Shown here: piece by piece, positions 20,735 through 36,644 of the stretch
How positions within the stretch are numbered: position 1 is the stretch's first letter
How the letters are laid out: each line of letters starts with the position of its first letter
From: Thuidium tamariscinum
Taxonomy: Eukaryota; Streptophyta; Bryopsida; Hypnales; Thuidiaceae
Direction: 5' to 3'
NCBI GenBank assembly: GCA_947034885.2
Contig: OX344750.2
Coordinates: forward strand, 9,334,553-9,398,552
Length of the DNA stretch: 64,000 nucleotides
Program-made: the position numbers and the translations under genes
Notes under the pieces: generated by a model
What the model was told of the DNA's origin: nothing
Database searches by the model: none
The model's input: the letters and a program-made list of their open reading frames with translations, nothing else

Positions 20735-22873
20735 TGAAGAAGCGCCATTGAGTGGTAGGAGTTTCTAGACAAGCTCCACTAGAATGGTAGGTGGGATAGA
20801 TGGAGATAAAGGCTTTGCCTTGCATAAGCATACAAATTGTCTTGCAAAAAGCATAGCCCTTACCTTCTTTAGCATGCAACCTTGTGAGTATAGCTTAGAG
20901 CTTTGTGTTTTATTTTTTTACTCATCTTTGGTTGAATTTGAAATGTGCTTTTTGTATTAGTAGTATGGTATGTGTTGGTGCCTCATCTTTTGTCGCTAGT
21001 TGCATTCAAATTCTAGTTTTCTTTTTGTGCTTATGAAGGCTGTTTAGTTTTTCAAGTTGGATAACTAAAGTGAGAACAACACAATTCTTTGCTTCTTGAT
21101 ACTATTGTTTCCTATTCCCTTTCAGAATTTTAGAATGTGATTTTGAAGTTGACTTTTTTTCCCAAACCAGGTCTTAGAACTCCAATGTTATGAATTTCTT
21201 AGTATGACCTATTTTGATGCCATAATCTAAATCCCCTCTTTGTGGCTAAATTTAGTATATTTTATAATTTGTGTTGTCAAAAATACTTTGATGTTTAGTA
21301 TCTTGTATTCCATATAGCAACTTGAAGGTAAATTAGTACCCATGGGGTGATGAAGCTTTTGCCAAAGCATGAGCTAATGACAAGCCAATTTTTCTATAAG
21401 TTATCAAGTTTCTAATGATGAATATTTTTATATACACATTTTGATGTATTTTTTTAATACCCTTGCCAATACGATGAAAAATTTGCATGAGATTTTGCAT
21501 TTGAATGTGCAATAATTGTCTTCATGGTGTTTTTAGGGGATAAATCAGTTATGCTTTGTGAAGGCCATTCACATTCATGGGTTCCTTCCTTTGATATTTC
21601 TTTATATTCTTGGTTGTTATAGTAGCATCAAACAACTCTTGCATGAACATAATAATGAAATCTAGCTCATTTATTCTTTTTTAGTAGTTTTCCAATAGTG
21701 ATTATTTTACTCTTGTGGATTGGTTTGATTCTCTAATTCTTATCTGGATTGTTGTTTGTTAATTTAGTTTTTAGTACACATAGTACTCTTATGTAGAAGT
21801 GAGTACTATTATAGTACCATTTGATGCTTTTGTCGTTGACACTTGTGTCTTTCCTGTGGTTGAAATGTCAACTTCAATTTGTAAAAGAAAATTGAACCAA
21901 CTAAACATTCCAAATGTTGAGTGCTAAAACTTAGACAATACTTTTAGTGTTGCATATGATTTTAGAAATATTCGTTGGTATCTACACCCTCTATTCACCT
22001 ATCATTTAAAGCTCTTTTAACTCCAAGAAAAGAGAAAATCTAGTGGGAGGACGATGAACATTCTTAAAAACTTATACAGAAAAAGGGGTAACGGCCTTTT
22101 TTTTAGGGATGAGTCTTAATTGATCACTTAATGTTTTATGGTTTTTATCTAAGGTTATAAATTGGACTATGATGTGTTAGCAAGAAAAAAAAAAGATTCC
22201 TAAAAGATGAAGAATTTTTGCCTAAACTCTTTTCAAGCCAATTGTAAATTGTCTCCAAATCTCCTAATATACATCTCTATTTTGAGGATATTTGTATACT
22301 ACCAAGAACTCATTTTCAAGTCACAATGCACTAATTTACATTTTTATTTAAGATTTTCAAATTTCCAAAATATTATTCATCAAATTGGAACCTACTATTT
22401 TACCAAAAAAAACATTCAAATACATTAAGTATTATATCATTTATTGAAGAATATTATTACCTTGCATCAATGCACCCTACAATTAAACTCACTCTATTCT
22501 TTACAACCTTCAAGACAATTTAGTTTAATTTTCAAGACAAAACTAAAATTCCCACATTGGATTTACATGTACATAAATTTCAAAGTTGGTTTCTTGCATT
22601 ATGTAAGTATTACACCCTAAACATATTTTATAATGGTTTCAAAATTGAAATTATTGTCAATGAGCACTATATAATATAAATTACATAAAATGCTTCCCTT
22701 AATTCCTAAAGGACTAGCTTACCAAATTTAGCAATATAGCAATTTTGGGTAGGTACATGTGAGTAGAGATTTCCATATTTTAAGCCTGAATTTTAATAGA
22801 AGGTAGGGAGGAGGAATATCTTTCATATGTACAAAAAATCATGACATTTGGAAATACAAGTCAAAAGATATGG

Positions 22874-22935
<62 letters not shown>

Positions 22936-24255
22936 AACTGGGCAATTTGGGCAGATTGAAAAAATCATTTTTTTCCAAAAACAAAGATTTGAAATTAGTT
23001 TTCTTCATTTATATAAGCGTGGAAAGCCTTGAATCATTCCATTTTGATCAATGAATCAAAAGCTATGAGGTTTTTCTATTTGTGGGTAGTTATGGGTTCT
23101 CTATGCTAAAATAAAATTTGAAGTCCTTTATTTTATTCAAATTTCAATATTTTGAAAAAAACCACTATAGGATGTAGATTGTTTATTAGAACATTCCAAC
23201 CATTGGATTGGCTTTTTTAATTCTAAAACTAAATTCTTAACAATTTTGTATTTTAAATCATTTGCTTTTTTTTATTTACTATTTTTTTCCTATATGTTGT
23301 ACAATTCTAAATAATTTGAATATTTTGGGCAAGTACCCTACTTGAACTCAAAAATGAATGCAAAGAGGCACAGTCTTTTTGGACCATTTTTCATATTTTT
23401 GTCACCATCTAAAGTATAGCTGCCCTATTTTCCATAGGGTAAAAAAAAAGATTTTTGAGTAGTCAAATACTAATATCTTGCAATCTACATGGTGAAAAAC
23501 TCTGAATTTTTTGTACATATTCACTAACCAATTTAATACAAGATCCTACGGTTACAATCTCAAAAAAAAAATTTAAGAAAAAAAATGTTTTTAATGATGG
23601 AAATGGCAGTTTTTGACCATTTTTGGAGTAAACATAGTCAAAGAACTTAAGGGGTCAACTACTTCCTATTGGACTCTCTTAAAAGTTGAAATGCTTATGG
23701 AAAAAATATATTTCTTTCAAAAAAATTTGTGGTGCTTATATTTGATTCTCATACAATTACTTTCTTTGTTATAAATTTCTTGCATATCAAGGTCTACATT
23801 CAATTCAACATAGGCATTATCTAGTGTTGGAGTTTGGAATTCATTTCTTTTGCTATTGATTCAAAATCTCTAATTCAAAATCAACAAAAATGTTGGTAGA
23901 AACAATGCTTTGAAATTATGAATTAGTATATTTATAGAAAATATCAGAAGGATGCAAACTAGTTATTTGAAAAGTTCAAGAAATGAAAACCACTCATGAT
24001 GTCACAATGACAATGACAATTAAAAATTATGAACAAGCAAATTATATTAAATCCATCAATAAGAATTTACATTATATGTAGTGGATGCACTAATTACACA
24101 AACCCCCATCATATAGTATATTGTAATCCTTACTATGATATAAAACCAAAACAAGTGCAATTGCATATAAAAAAAATAAAGATTCAAATCTCATTTAAAC
24201 TTCTTGGTCTAATTTTACTCTCAAGGGAAGGGATGACTTCAATTTTAAGAAACTT
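20735..24255. other. AT-rich spacer with a decayed family A copy
   Basis: No gene is recognised. About 23440-23665 is a reverse-oriented, decayed family A copy: its reverse complement contains AAAACTGCCATTTC and GTAGGATCTTGTA in the same order as 19814-20730, with a degenerate end near TTAAGGGGTCAA at 23648-23659. The far end is not found. A TA microsatellite is listed separately. Confidence 0.5.
22875..22932. repeat. (TA)n microsatellite, about 58 bp
   Basis: An uninterrupted AT dinucleotide run. The apparent Ile-Tyr-rich reading frames across it on both strands are products of the repeat and not genes. Confidence 0.95.
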
Positions 24256-24988
24256 TTAGCCCCTAAATGTTGGCAACACCATTTTGTAGCATTTGGATGA
24301 CTTTGCAATAGTATGGAGGGAAATTGAAAGAAATTTTTCATTTGTTTCTTTTTTCTTGACCTTTCACAAAGGATTAAGAGTATTTAATTCACTATGTATT
24401 CTAGTATGTGTTTATTTCCATGTGAAGAAGAAATTACTTAAAAGAACAAATCCCAACATGTGCTATTCTCAATGTATTTTGGAAAGTTGTGTCTCCTTTC
24501 TCAATATCTAAAATTTCTTCACAAAAATGATATTTTTTGAATTTGATCCCAAGTGATAAAATGAAGGTTGTTTATTGTAGTTTCAGCTCTAATTGAAATT
24601 TTGAAAAAATTTGTAATATTGAATATTTTATTGCAATTTGAACTTTGGATATACCTTTATATCCTTTTTTGGAATGAAACAGGATTTGAGTTTACACCAT
24701 GATGTTTGTCCTTGTAATTTACAAGCATGGTATAATTTTCAGATTTTTTGAAATAATTCTCTATTTGATATGATTTTTCTTCACTTTTAAGAAAAAAATT
24801 CTCATAAAAATCGATTTTCATCCAAAAAAAATCTAAAATTTTCGTGAAGTGAAGAAGACATGTAGCTTCATCACTAAAAAATAAATATAAAAAATTTCAT
24901 ACATATCTAGGTCTAAAATGGCAACAAACCGAGTGACAGGCACTGAGGCATAAAATCAGTGGTTACATGTCCATCATTTTAGGATTAA
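24256..24988. mobile_element. Family H MITE (decayed), TTAA type
   Basis: The left end reads TTAGCCCCTAAATGTTGGC, where the target has changed from TTAA. The right end is ATCATTTTAGGA followed by TTAA (24985-24988). The interior shares long words with the 748-bp element at 45023-45770, for example AATATTGAATATTTTATTGC and TAAATATAAAA near AAATGGCAACAAACC. A partial third copy lies at about 53400-53540. Confidence 0.6.
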
Positions 24989-25846
24989 GTATAGGTTTCA
25001 CCTTTGAGGTTCAAATTCTTATCAATAATGGTTTTAAGTTTATTTTCAATTCAATAATCCATCTCTGGACCTTTCTTTTTCTCAATAGAAACCAAAATGT
25101 TGTTTTCCATGCAATTGAAAAAATGCCTCACAACTAAATTCTGTAGTCATTGGTATTATCTACAATACTCTATTTCCTTTGTCCCCACTAAAAGCTTCCC
25201 AAATTCTTCTTGCAAAGACTGTAACTTAAATCAGCTTAATTAGGAAGCTTTTTGTGGGACAGAGGGAGTACAAAACAATGGTTTTAGCATCTTTGACAGA
25301 GCCTACATCTATGTTGTGCACCATCCAAAATATCAAAAATAATGTATGTTTCCAAAGTTCCAATCACAAAATAAGTATGAAGGATTATTCAACAAAAGCA
25401 AGAGCCTACACACAATTAAAACTACTTTCAAGGATTGGAGTATTGACTGTACAAGGCTCAAAAGAATTAGGGGTGTGAACCACTCTAATTCCAAATCCAA
25501 GATTACAGAGAATTTCTCCACAAGGATTTGTGGGTTGACACCATTCTAATGTAGACATGCCAATCACTGCACATGCAAACTTTGAAGCCTTCTTCTGCAC
25601 AAAATTGAAATTGTTTTTTCTTGAAATTTGGTGCTTAGAATCCATTTCAAATGCACGCTTGCAAGATAATTAAATCAAACTATCAAATTAAATCAAACTA
25701 GATATATTCATCTTAATTGTAAATTATGTGAACAAAGGTATGATTTTGATCAAAAAAAAGACCAACAACCCTTCACCGCACAGGATGTGGTGGCTATGTG
25801 GTGGTTGCATGATGTGTTTCTCCAACTGTTTCCAACTTTCGTGAAC

Positions 25847-26117
25847 TAAGGTAGGTACACCCAAAAATGCCACTTATTCACACTGACCCTACTTCCTGCT
25901 ATTAATTAGTTCAAATTTTTATGTAGTCTTGTTGGCAAGTAAAAGCATGTTCCAACGCACCAAAGAACGCAGGATACCGTATGCAAAAGTTATTAACAGT
26001 CAAAGTCTGTTTTTGAAAGCGCCATCTACGGTTTGTGAACATGACTGATTTCGGAAATGTATGTGCACTGTAGATGGTGCTTTTAGGAATAGGATGCTTT
26101 TGGGTGTACCCACCTTA
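25847..26117. mobile_element. Family C MITE, 271 bp, TAAGG termini
   Basis: The left end reads TAAGGTAGGTACACCCAAAA and the right end gives TAAGGTGGGTACACCCAAAA on the other strand, a 20-bp inverted repeat with one mismatch. TA (or TAA/TTA) at both edges suggests a mariner/Stowaway- or Tourist-type target. A sister copy is at 27173-27449. Confidence 0.75.
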
Positions 26118-26284
26118 TGTGGTTCTTGTCCAATCACTATTTGGTCATTGTCCGGTTTTACGCCATGTGCAGTTAATGGCATACTTACCCTGATGCAAGT
26201 GGCAACATTGATCAATATGAGATAGGATGAATCAATCTGATCTATAAGAGGGAGTCACTATGGGGCAGGCAATTACACTAGATA

Positions 26285-26507
26285 TAAGGTAGAGGCACCC
26301 AATGGCGTGCCTGTACCCAATGGCGCGCGTTTCTACAGCGCACAATGATTTCAAGCTATAAATGTAGGTAGGCAGTACATGGCTTATTTTTTTGACCTAA
26401 AACAATAAGCAGTCTACAGTCCCACTACATTTCTGTTCTAGAATGAATGACTGCTGTAGAAACGCACGCCATTGGGTACAGGCACGCCATTGGGTGCCTC
26501 TGCCTTA
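26285..26507. mobile_element. 223-bp foldback MITE with about 57-bp arms
   Basis: The left arm starts TAAGGTAGAGGCACCCAATG and includes two direct repeats of CCCAATGGCG. The right arm is its near-perfect reverse complement over about 57 bp (through the TTTCTACAGC word), and the loop is about 110 bp. The terminal TAAGG is shared with families C and D, suggesting one superfamily. It is richer in CpG than its surroundings, so it is probably young or unmethylated. Confidence 0.8.
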
Positions 26508-26764
26508 CACCATATTGAGATTTAACCTTATAAAGATTTTGCAGACCTAAATTGTTTGATGGATGACTTTACTGTGGGACATTTTGAAAAATGCTGAGAT
26601 TGCCACAGGATTTCTGCTTGGAGAACTTTCTTTGTTTCTTTCTGTTAGCGACCTGAACCAGGTCAAACATGCAGTTAGCAGTTAAATCATGCAATGAATC
26701 ATGAAATCAGCTACATTGGTTTTTTTAGTCATAAATCAAATTACTCTAGGCATCATAGATTTAA

Positions 26765-26979
26765 TCCTGTAATGCCACCACAGACACTAAGTGTCCAATG
26801 GATGACAGAGAATTTTTGTATGTAAGACAATATTTCAATTTTTCATTTTTTCATTTTTGTGCAAAACGTTATGAACAGTGGTTTGATTTCCAATGAATAT
26901 TTTTGAATATTTTAAAGTAGATGATTCCCATGGTTTCAAAAAGCATGATTTCCACGTAGACCAACCCATCCTTATAAGG
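26765..26979. mobile_element. Family G MITE, 215 bp, TTAA flanks
   Basis: TTAA lies at 26761-26764 and 26980-26983. The interior word CAGACACTAAGTGTCCAATG and the right end ATCCTTATAAGG match the copies at 2131-3225 and 3226-3450. A half copy with TTAACCTTATAAAG starts at 26522, just upstream. Confidence 0.65.
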
Positions 26980-27172
26980 TTAAGATCTTCAACAATCCAT
27001 TGTCTATTTTCATCCACTTTCCACTACAACATTTTAGAATACAATCAACTAGATGAGCATGAAGGAGGGAGTCCATTCACCCATTCACAAGGCCAGTGGC
27101 ATAACAAATAAGAAATACATAACAGTAATATTGCACCCCACTAGGTCAAACTTCAAAAATTCGTAACTTATT

Positions 27173-27449
27173 TAAGGTGGGTACACCCAAAAGTGCCACT
27201 TATTCATACTGTGCCTAGTTACTATGATTAGGCTATTCAAATTTCCATACAATCTTCTTGGCAAGTGAAAGCACATTCCAAAACACCAAAGAACGTAACA
27301 TTTGGATACAATATACAAAAGTTATTAAAGGTCAAAGTTTGTTTCTAAAAGTGTTGTCTACAATCTACATACATCACTGATTTTGGAAATGTCCACTGAT
27401 TGTAGATGGCACTTTTAGGAACAGTGCACTTTTGAGTGTACCTACCTTA
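27173..27449. mobile_element. Family C MITE, 277 bp, second copy
   Basis: The ends are TAAGGTGGGTACACCCAAAA (left) and TAAGGTAGGTACACTCAAAA (right, other strand). It shares interior words such as GTGCCACTTATTCATACTG with 25847-26117. Together the two copies bracket the foldback element and a family G copy. Confidence 0.75.
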
Positions 27450-28380
27450 TACAAAATGCAAACAATGCTTACTTGGATGGTTGGAATATTGCCAAAATAG
27501 GGACCAAAATAACATCCAAAGAAAAAATCCATACCCACAAAACCAACAAAAAGGAAAAACATACCGAGGACAAACTATCCTCCAGGACTCACATATGAAA
27601 CCACCCACATAGATGCCCACTAAGAGAATACATAACAAGGGAGTGAGAGTGACGCTATATAAGCAAAAAAACAACTCAAGAGAGCTTCTGAAAGAGCTAC
27701 AAGTCGGTCAAGGGAACCACCACTAAATAAGTAAAATGGTGAACATGTTTTGGACAATGAAGAAGCTGCCAGCGAGTATACCCACCACCTGCATTGGTGT
27801 AGAGCCATTCGCTTCGCAAAAGATCCTATTTAGGAGTAGCCAGCAACGGTGCAAAACTGCAAGATAACCCATATTTCCGCTGCCGGGTATTGCCAAGCTC
27901 CAACCGCCCGCTGCGAGGATTGTACAAAACTAGGACTCGCAGTTGTACAAACTCTGCACGAGACCTAGCTCGAGGATATAGTTATGCATCACCGTTGATT
28001 TCATGCAAGGCCGCGCAGTACACGAGCAAAGGAAGGGAAGTGGGAATGGACACTAGCAAATAAAATGAATTAATCCAGAAGTTCGTACTATTCGTACACA
28101 TTTGGTATCAAGAAATGAAACCCTGTGCCCTGATCATGTCCCTGTCGGACCTTAGCTTTTCATGAGCTGACAATTAAGGACAGAAGAGGGATATGATTTT
28201 TATAGTTAAAATGTATTGAGGAGACTTCATTTATACAGTCAGGACATATGACAAGCCAACAACAAACCGTATGCTTCAAAGCGAGAGAAGCACTGATTTC
28301 GGGGATAAAGTAACAACTGATAAAAGGATGTTAATCATCAGAGCTAGAGAGAAGCTACTGAATAATTTCGGGATAATTTA
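27450..28380. other. Region downstream of hexokinase, possible 3' UTR
   Basis: From about 27780 the GC content rises toward the hexokinase stop codon, as expected for the 3' untranslated part of the minus-strand gene. No further coding exon is required: the C-terminal hexokinase motif is complete before the stop at 28381. No other gene is recognised. Confidence 0.4.
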
Positions 28381-32448
<4,068 letters not shown>

Positions 32449-33503
32449 CGCTTCCTGCTCTCTCGTTTCCACCACCTCCACCTCTTCCTCTCGCACTCCA
32501 ACCCTCCCAAAATTTTCCTAATCCTACAGATCGCTCACAACAACCTCATAACCAATCCCTCTCCTCTACCAAAGCGCTGCAACCACCACCACCACCTCTT
32601 TCAACACGGACTACTCTTAATTGCAAAGACTTCTTTCTTTCCAAATTCTTCCCCTGCGAATCTCGACTCCGCTACAAGACCTCGACAGCGCCATGTTCGG
32701 TTGGCTGAACTTCACTTACATTACGATCATCCTCGGTTTCCCACACGGCGATCTTTCAAGCTCGTGCGAGCAACACACAGGCAGGTTCGACAAGGAAAAA
32801 AAAAGACTTCAACAATCTTCGTTCGGTGAAGGAGGGCCGAAGGTCATTGGGGTGGATGATTAAGTAACTGGATGAGGGATGGATGTGGTCCGAAGGGGCA
32901 GACAGGTGGCAAGCGCTGGCGCACTATGTATGTATCTCTTGGCTTCTACTTGTATGGTATTTTACTTTTACTTTTGAGCCACTTGGGTACTAGACTATAC
33001 AACAGACTATAACTGGAGTTAAAGTGAGGCTCTTCATTATCCAAACCTTCGGATTAGGATCAGGGTTTATCAAAAGTGTAAGAATCATGTTTTGTGATAC
33101 TTTATGTGTAAACGAAACTTTTTGTTAGCTAAACTTTTTCACACAAAAAAATTTGAGGTTCAAATTGTAAATTTTCCAAAATTAACTAAAATTTAGAGTC
33201 TCCGATCCTAATTCCTTATTAAACTTCAATTTAATTAACCTAAGAATAATCTTAAAATAATTATTATATTTAGAAGAAAATATTTAATTATAGCCTAATG
33301 ATTTAAATATATTTTGTTTTGCTTCTATCAATATGTATTTGTATTTTGATATTGTCATGCTTAATTATGCATTATTGTATTTTAGTACAATTCTATTTTA
33401 CATTGATTGAATGTATATGAAAACATTCTACATAGTAATCTTTCAAGCTTGTGTGAGTAATACACAAGTTTGGCAAGGGAAAAAAAGGCTTCATTAATCT
33501 TCA
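32449..33503. promoter_or_regulatory. Hexokinase 5' flank and start of its duplicated copy
   Basis: The 300 bp above the hexokinase ATG are GC-rich and pyrimidine-rich and probably hold the promoter and 5' untranslated region. The segment from about 32750 to 33025 recurs at 33437-33503 plus 34436-34625 (see repeat entry). No TATA box can be assigned with confidence. Between 33026 and 33436 is AT-rich spacer. Confidence 0.4.
32750..33025 (+). repeat. Direct duplication of hexokinase upstream segment, copy 1
   Basis: About 275 bp starting ATCTTTCAAGCTCGTGCGAG and including CACTATGTATGTATCTCTTG and TTTTGAGCCACTTGGGTAC. The second copy has the same order of words but most CpG sites are changed to TpG or CpA. 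Copy 1 therefore appears to be the conserved parent. Confidence 0.8.
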
Positions 33504-34625
33504 TTAACCCCTAAAGGACCACGGCCGTTTTTCAACCCAAAAACACTCAAAACTGCCATTTCTGCTCCATTCATCCATGAAAAACTAAAAAACTAAAATT
33601 TTAGAATCTAACCATAGGATCTTGTACTTTACTTAACTAAGATCATGTGGTGAAAATTTCATGAAGTTTGACCGTATAGATAGGAAGATATGAGCATTCA
33701 AAGTTGGAAAACAAAGTTTTCTTAAACTCTATTTTGCAACTTCAAATGACTTTGTCCTCCATTTATGTAATTTTTTTGCACTACAGACCTTGAATTTAAA
33801 TTTTTTTTCTATTGAGAAATTGAGCTAAGAGCTTAGGGAAAAAAATTCACAAAATAAAGACTTTTTTTTCATTCTTTAAGAAATTGTCAAGTAGATGGAG
33901 GTCCAAGATTGAAAGAAAAACTAAATTGCAAATATCTCATAGATGTAATTGAAACACAATAATCCCAATGGTGAGATTGTTCTAGCAAACAAAATCAACC
34001 TTGTCCAACAATTTTTTTTGAAAAATTATGAAAATTGCATTCACAAATGAATCCTATAAGTTATTTTTTCAAGAAGATGCTTAGATTGCCCAAAAAACAA
34101 GATTGTTCATAACTTTCACATTACTAATCCAAATGGAATGAATCAAAGCTTCACTTGTAGAAAAAAATAAAATCTATAAGAAAAAAAATTAATTTTTTAA
34201 TTTTGAAGTTTTTGTACATTTTTTTTTTCTGCCCAGCGACATGAAAATTATGTTTAAGATGGCATAACTTTTGCTCCTAGTCACCAATTGAAAAAAAATT
34301 AATATTCCCACAGAGCTAATCAGTTTTTCTATCTTATGTGAAAATTTCAAGAAAATTCATTAAAAATTGAAGTCACAAGTACCTACCCGAATTCTTAAAG
34401 TCCCCCGAGGGGACTCTTGGTCCTTTAGGGGTTAAGTAAAGGAAAACCACATGTTATTGAGGTGGATGATTTAACTAGATGATGGATAGATGTGGTACAA
34501 AAGGGCAAATAGTGGCACATGCTAACACACTATGTATGTATCTCTTGTCTCCTATTTGTATGGTATTTTAATTTTGAGCCACTTAGATACTAGACTATAC
34601 AATGGACTAATTAGAGTGAAATTAT
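33437..34625 (+). repeat. Duplicated hexokinase upstream segment, copy 2, split by a MITE
   Basis: The two halves (33437-33503 and 34436-34625) match copy 1 at 32750-33025 and are separated by the 924-bp family A element. Examples of paired wording are CTCGTGCGAGCAACACAC in copy 1 and CTTGTGTGAGTAATACAC in copy 2, and CACTATGTATGTATCTCTTG in both. The insertion site TTCATTAAGTAAAGG corresponds to TTCGTTCGGTGAAGG in copy 1, so the TTAA target arose by mutation after duplication. Confidence 0.8.
33508..34431. mobile_element. Family A MITE, 924 bp, TTAA target
   Basis: TTAA flanks at 33504-33507 and 34432-34435. The ends are CCCCTAAAGGACCA and its reverse complement, and the element aligns along its length with 19814-20730. 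No coding capacity. It sits inside the decayed duplicate of the hexokinase flank. Confidence 0.85.
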
Positions 34626-35650
34626 TTTGATATAGGGAGTTAGGAAATATAGAGATACATAATTTTCTAAATTTTATTGCAAAAATTGAAAACATTGTAA
34701 ATTTTTAGAGCCAAAAAATGTATTGGGCCTAAAACCAATGTTTAGAGTTTCTTGATTCTAGTCAATCTAAAACTACTTTTCCACTCACTTCTTCTATACA
34801 TGTATTATAAATTTATTAGTCCCAACCACAAAAAAAACAAAAAAACATTCACAGCTTCGTTTCCACCCTAAGGCTGGAAATAGCGCACCCTACAAATTGG
34901 TTTGGGGGCATGGTTAGTTACTAGTGCTTCTCCCTTAAGATAATTACATCTAAAATTCCGCAATACACATTCTTGCCTAAAATATACTCTCACTATTCAT
35001 AAAAGTTTATGATTGGTTTTGAAAACATCTATCTCTAGCACTTTGAAAATTCATACTTTATTCATATATGGTGTCTAAAAAATGCATTCTAAGAGAATCT
35101 AGAATCCCCTTTTGACTACCAATACAACCCCATCAAAACATTTCCAATACGATGATAGGAACCAACGTTCACAAGATTGGCTAAACTTTGCTCCATTGCT
35201 AATAAAAAATTTCAGTAGCTAAATCTCTATAGAAAAAATTCCTTGAAAAAAAAAATTTAGCTAAGATTTCAACAACCAATAGAATTCGATAGCCAATTTG
35301 TTACTTCCTCTACATTGGAATTAGCATCTATATAGTTAGTTATGGGTATTAGTACTCCCCATTATCCTTTACAACTTGCAAAATCCTTTTTTTTCTAAAT
35401 TTTTTAATGCCACTTTCTCTCAAGATAGCCAAAGTTGATGCTTATTTATCTTGAAGGTAGCAAATTGCACTAAATCCCCTAAACTAGGTAGCATATTATA
35501 CTAAATTCTATAAACTAGTTATGGGATCACTGATGAGAACTATACTGAATTGTTTATTTGTGCAATTTTAGGTGTAGTTATCTTACAATGATGAATGATT
35601 GAGTTATCGTTTCTGCAAATTGCAAATTTCTTCCCTTGAGGTCGTTTCTT
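34626..35650. other. AT-rich spacer
   Basis: Nothing coding or structural is recognised in this stretch. Confidence 0.5.
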
Positions 35651-35654
35651 TTAA

Positions 35655-36230
35655 CCCCTAAATACCAAAGGCCTGTTTTGAGCTTCTAGAAATTTGCTCT
35701 AAAGTGAACAAAAAGTCAACTTTATGATGAGCACTATCAATGTTTATGACTTATGGATTGAAAGATTATAATGTTTGATCACGAGGGTGTTAAAATTGTA
35801 AAAGTGATCTGAAGTCTTCCAATCCTCTTTTCACAAGTCAAATCTAAAAAGTTGGTGACTAAAAAAATATGAGGTGAAAGGGCCTAACGTGCATAATCCC
35901 AATCAGTTTATGGCTTCTTAAAATCTACTCTACAATTTTTTGAAATGAATTTCTAATGTGATTTTTCCTCCAAGATGTAGTGTATTTGAGGCTCATTTAC
36001 AAGAACCCTCAACCCTAGAGAAAGTCGAGATTGCAATGGGTACCCGTGTACAAAATCTTGAATAGAAAAATCATAGTCATTCATTTTCAAGATCGATTTT
36101 TGACGCTTAAAATAGAATTTGGAAAGAATTCTCCAAAAGTACAAACTACTAAAAATAGCAACTTGCTTAGGTTTTCTTTACCTTCAAAGTTTTGCAAACA
36201 CCACATTTGAGTGCCTTGGGCATTTAGGGG
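35655..36230. mobile_element. TTAA-flanked MITE, 576 bp (CCCCTAAATRCC ends)
   Basis: TTAA lies at 35651-35654 and 36231-36234. The left end is CCCCTAAATACCAAAGGC and the right end reads CCCCTAAATGCCCAAGGC on the other strand, an 18-bp inverted repeat with two mismatches. The interior differs from family A, so it is a separate subfamily with related ends. Confidence 0.75.
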
Positions 36231-36441
36231 TTAAATCTTTCCCAAGTGTTCTTGTATTTTCACTGAGTGCCCCTTACTCTTATTTGGAAGCCATCAACTT
36301 TGTATCATATATACATTTATTTCCTCTGTCTTTGGAGTACAGTACAGTTGTGATTTTTACTTTCATGTGCTTGGACTTTTTGACACAATTGCGTGACTAT
36401 CGCAGGGATGGACAGAGTTATGGGGTTCGGGTGTACCTTCC

Positions 36442-36644
36442 TGGCCCCCTCGCTCGGCCACTCCAAGTCATTCCAGGGGTGCAAGTAAAAATAAAAGCCC
36501 ATCTTATTTAGAGCCCAAGTAATTTACCATCCTTAATTTGAAGCCTCTCATTGCAAATAAGAATTCAGAATTTGCAAATTTCATCACGTGTGAATTTTTT
36601 TTTAAAAATTCAGCATTTTCCCGAGTGGTCGAGCGAGGGGGTCA
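36442..36644. mobile_element. 203-bp MITE with GC-rich 22-bp inverted ends
   Basis: The left end TGGCCCCCTCGCTCGGCCAC and the right end (TGACCCCCTCGCTCGACCAC on the other strand) are inverted repeats around an AT-rich core containing TTTGAAGCCTCTCATTGCAA. The CpG sites are kept in both ends. No target duplication is seen. A related core occurs near 14890. Confidence 0.7.

Noticed and set aside
22823-23032. Open frames rich in Ile-Tyr on both strands
   Set aside because: They are translations of the (TA)n microsatellite at 22875-22932.
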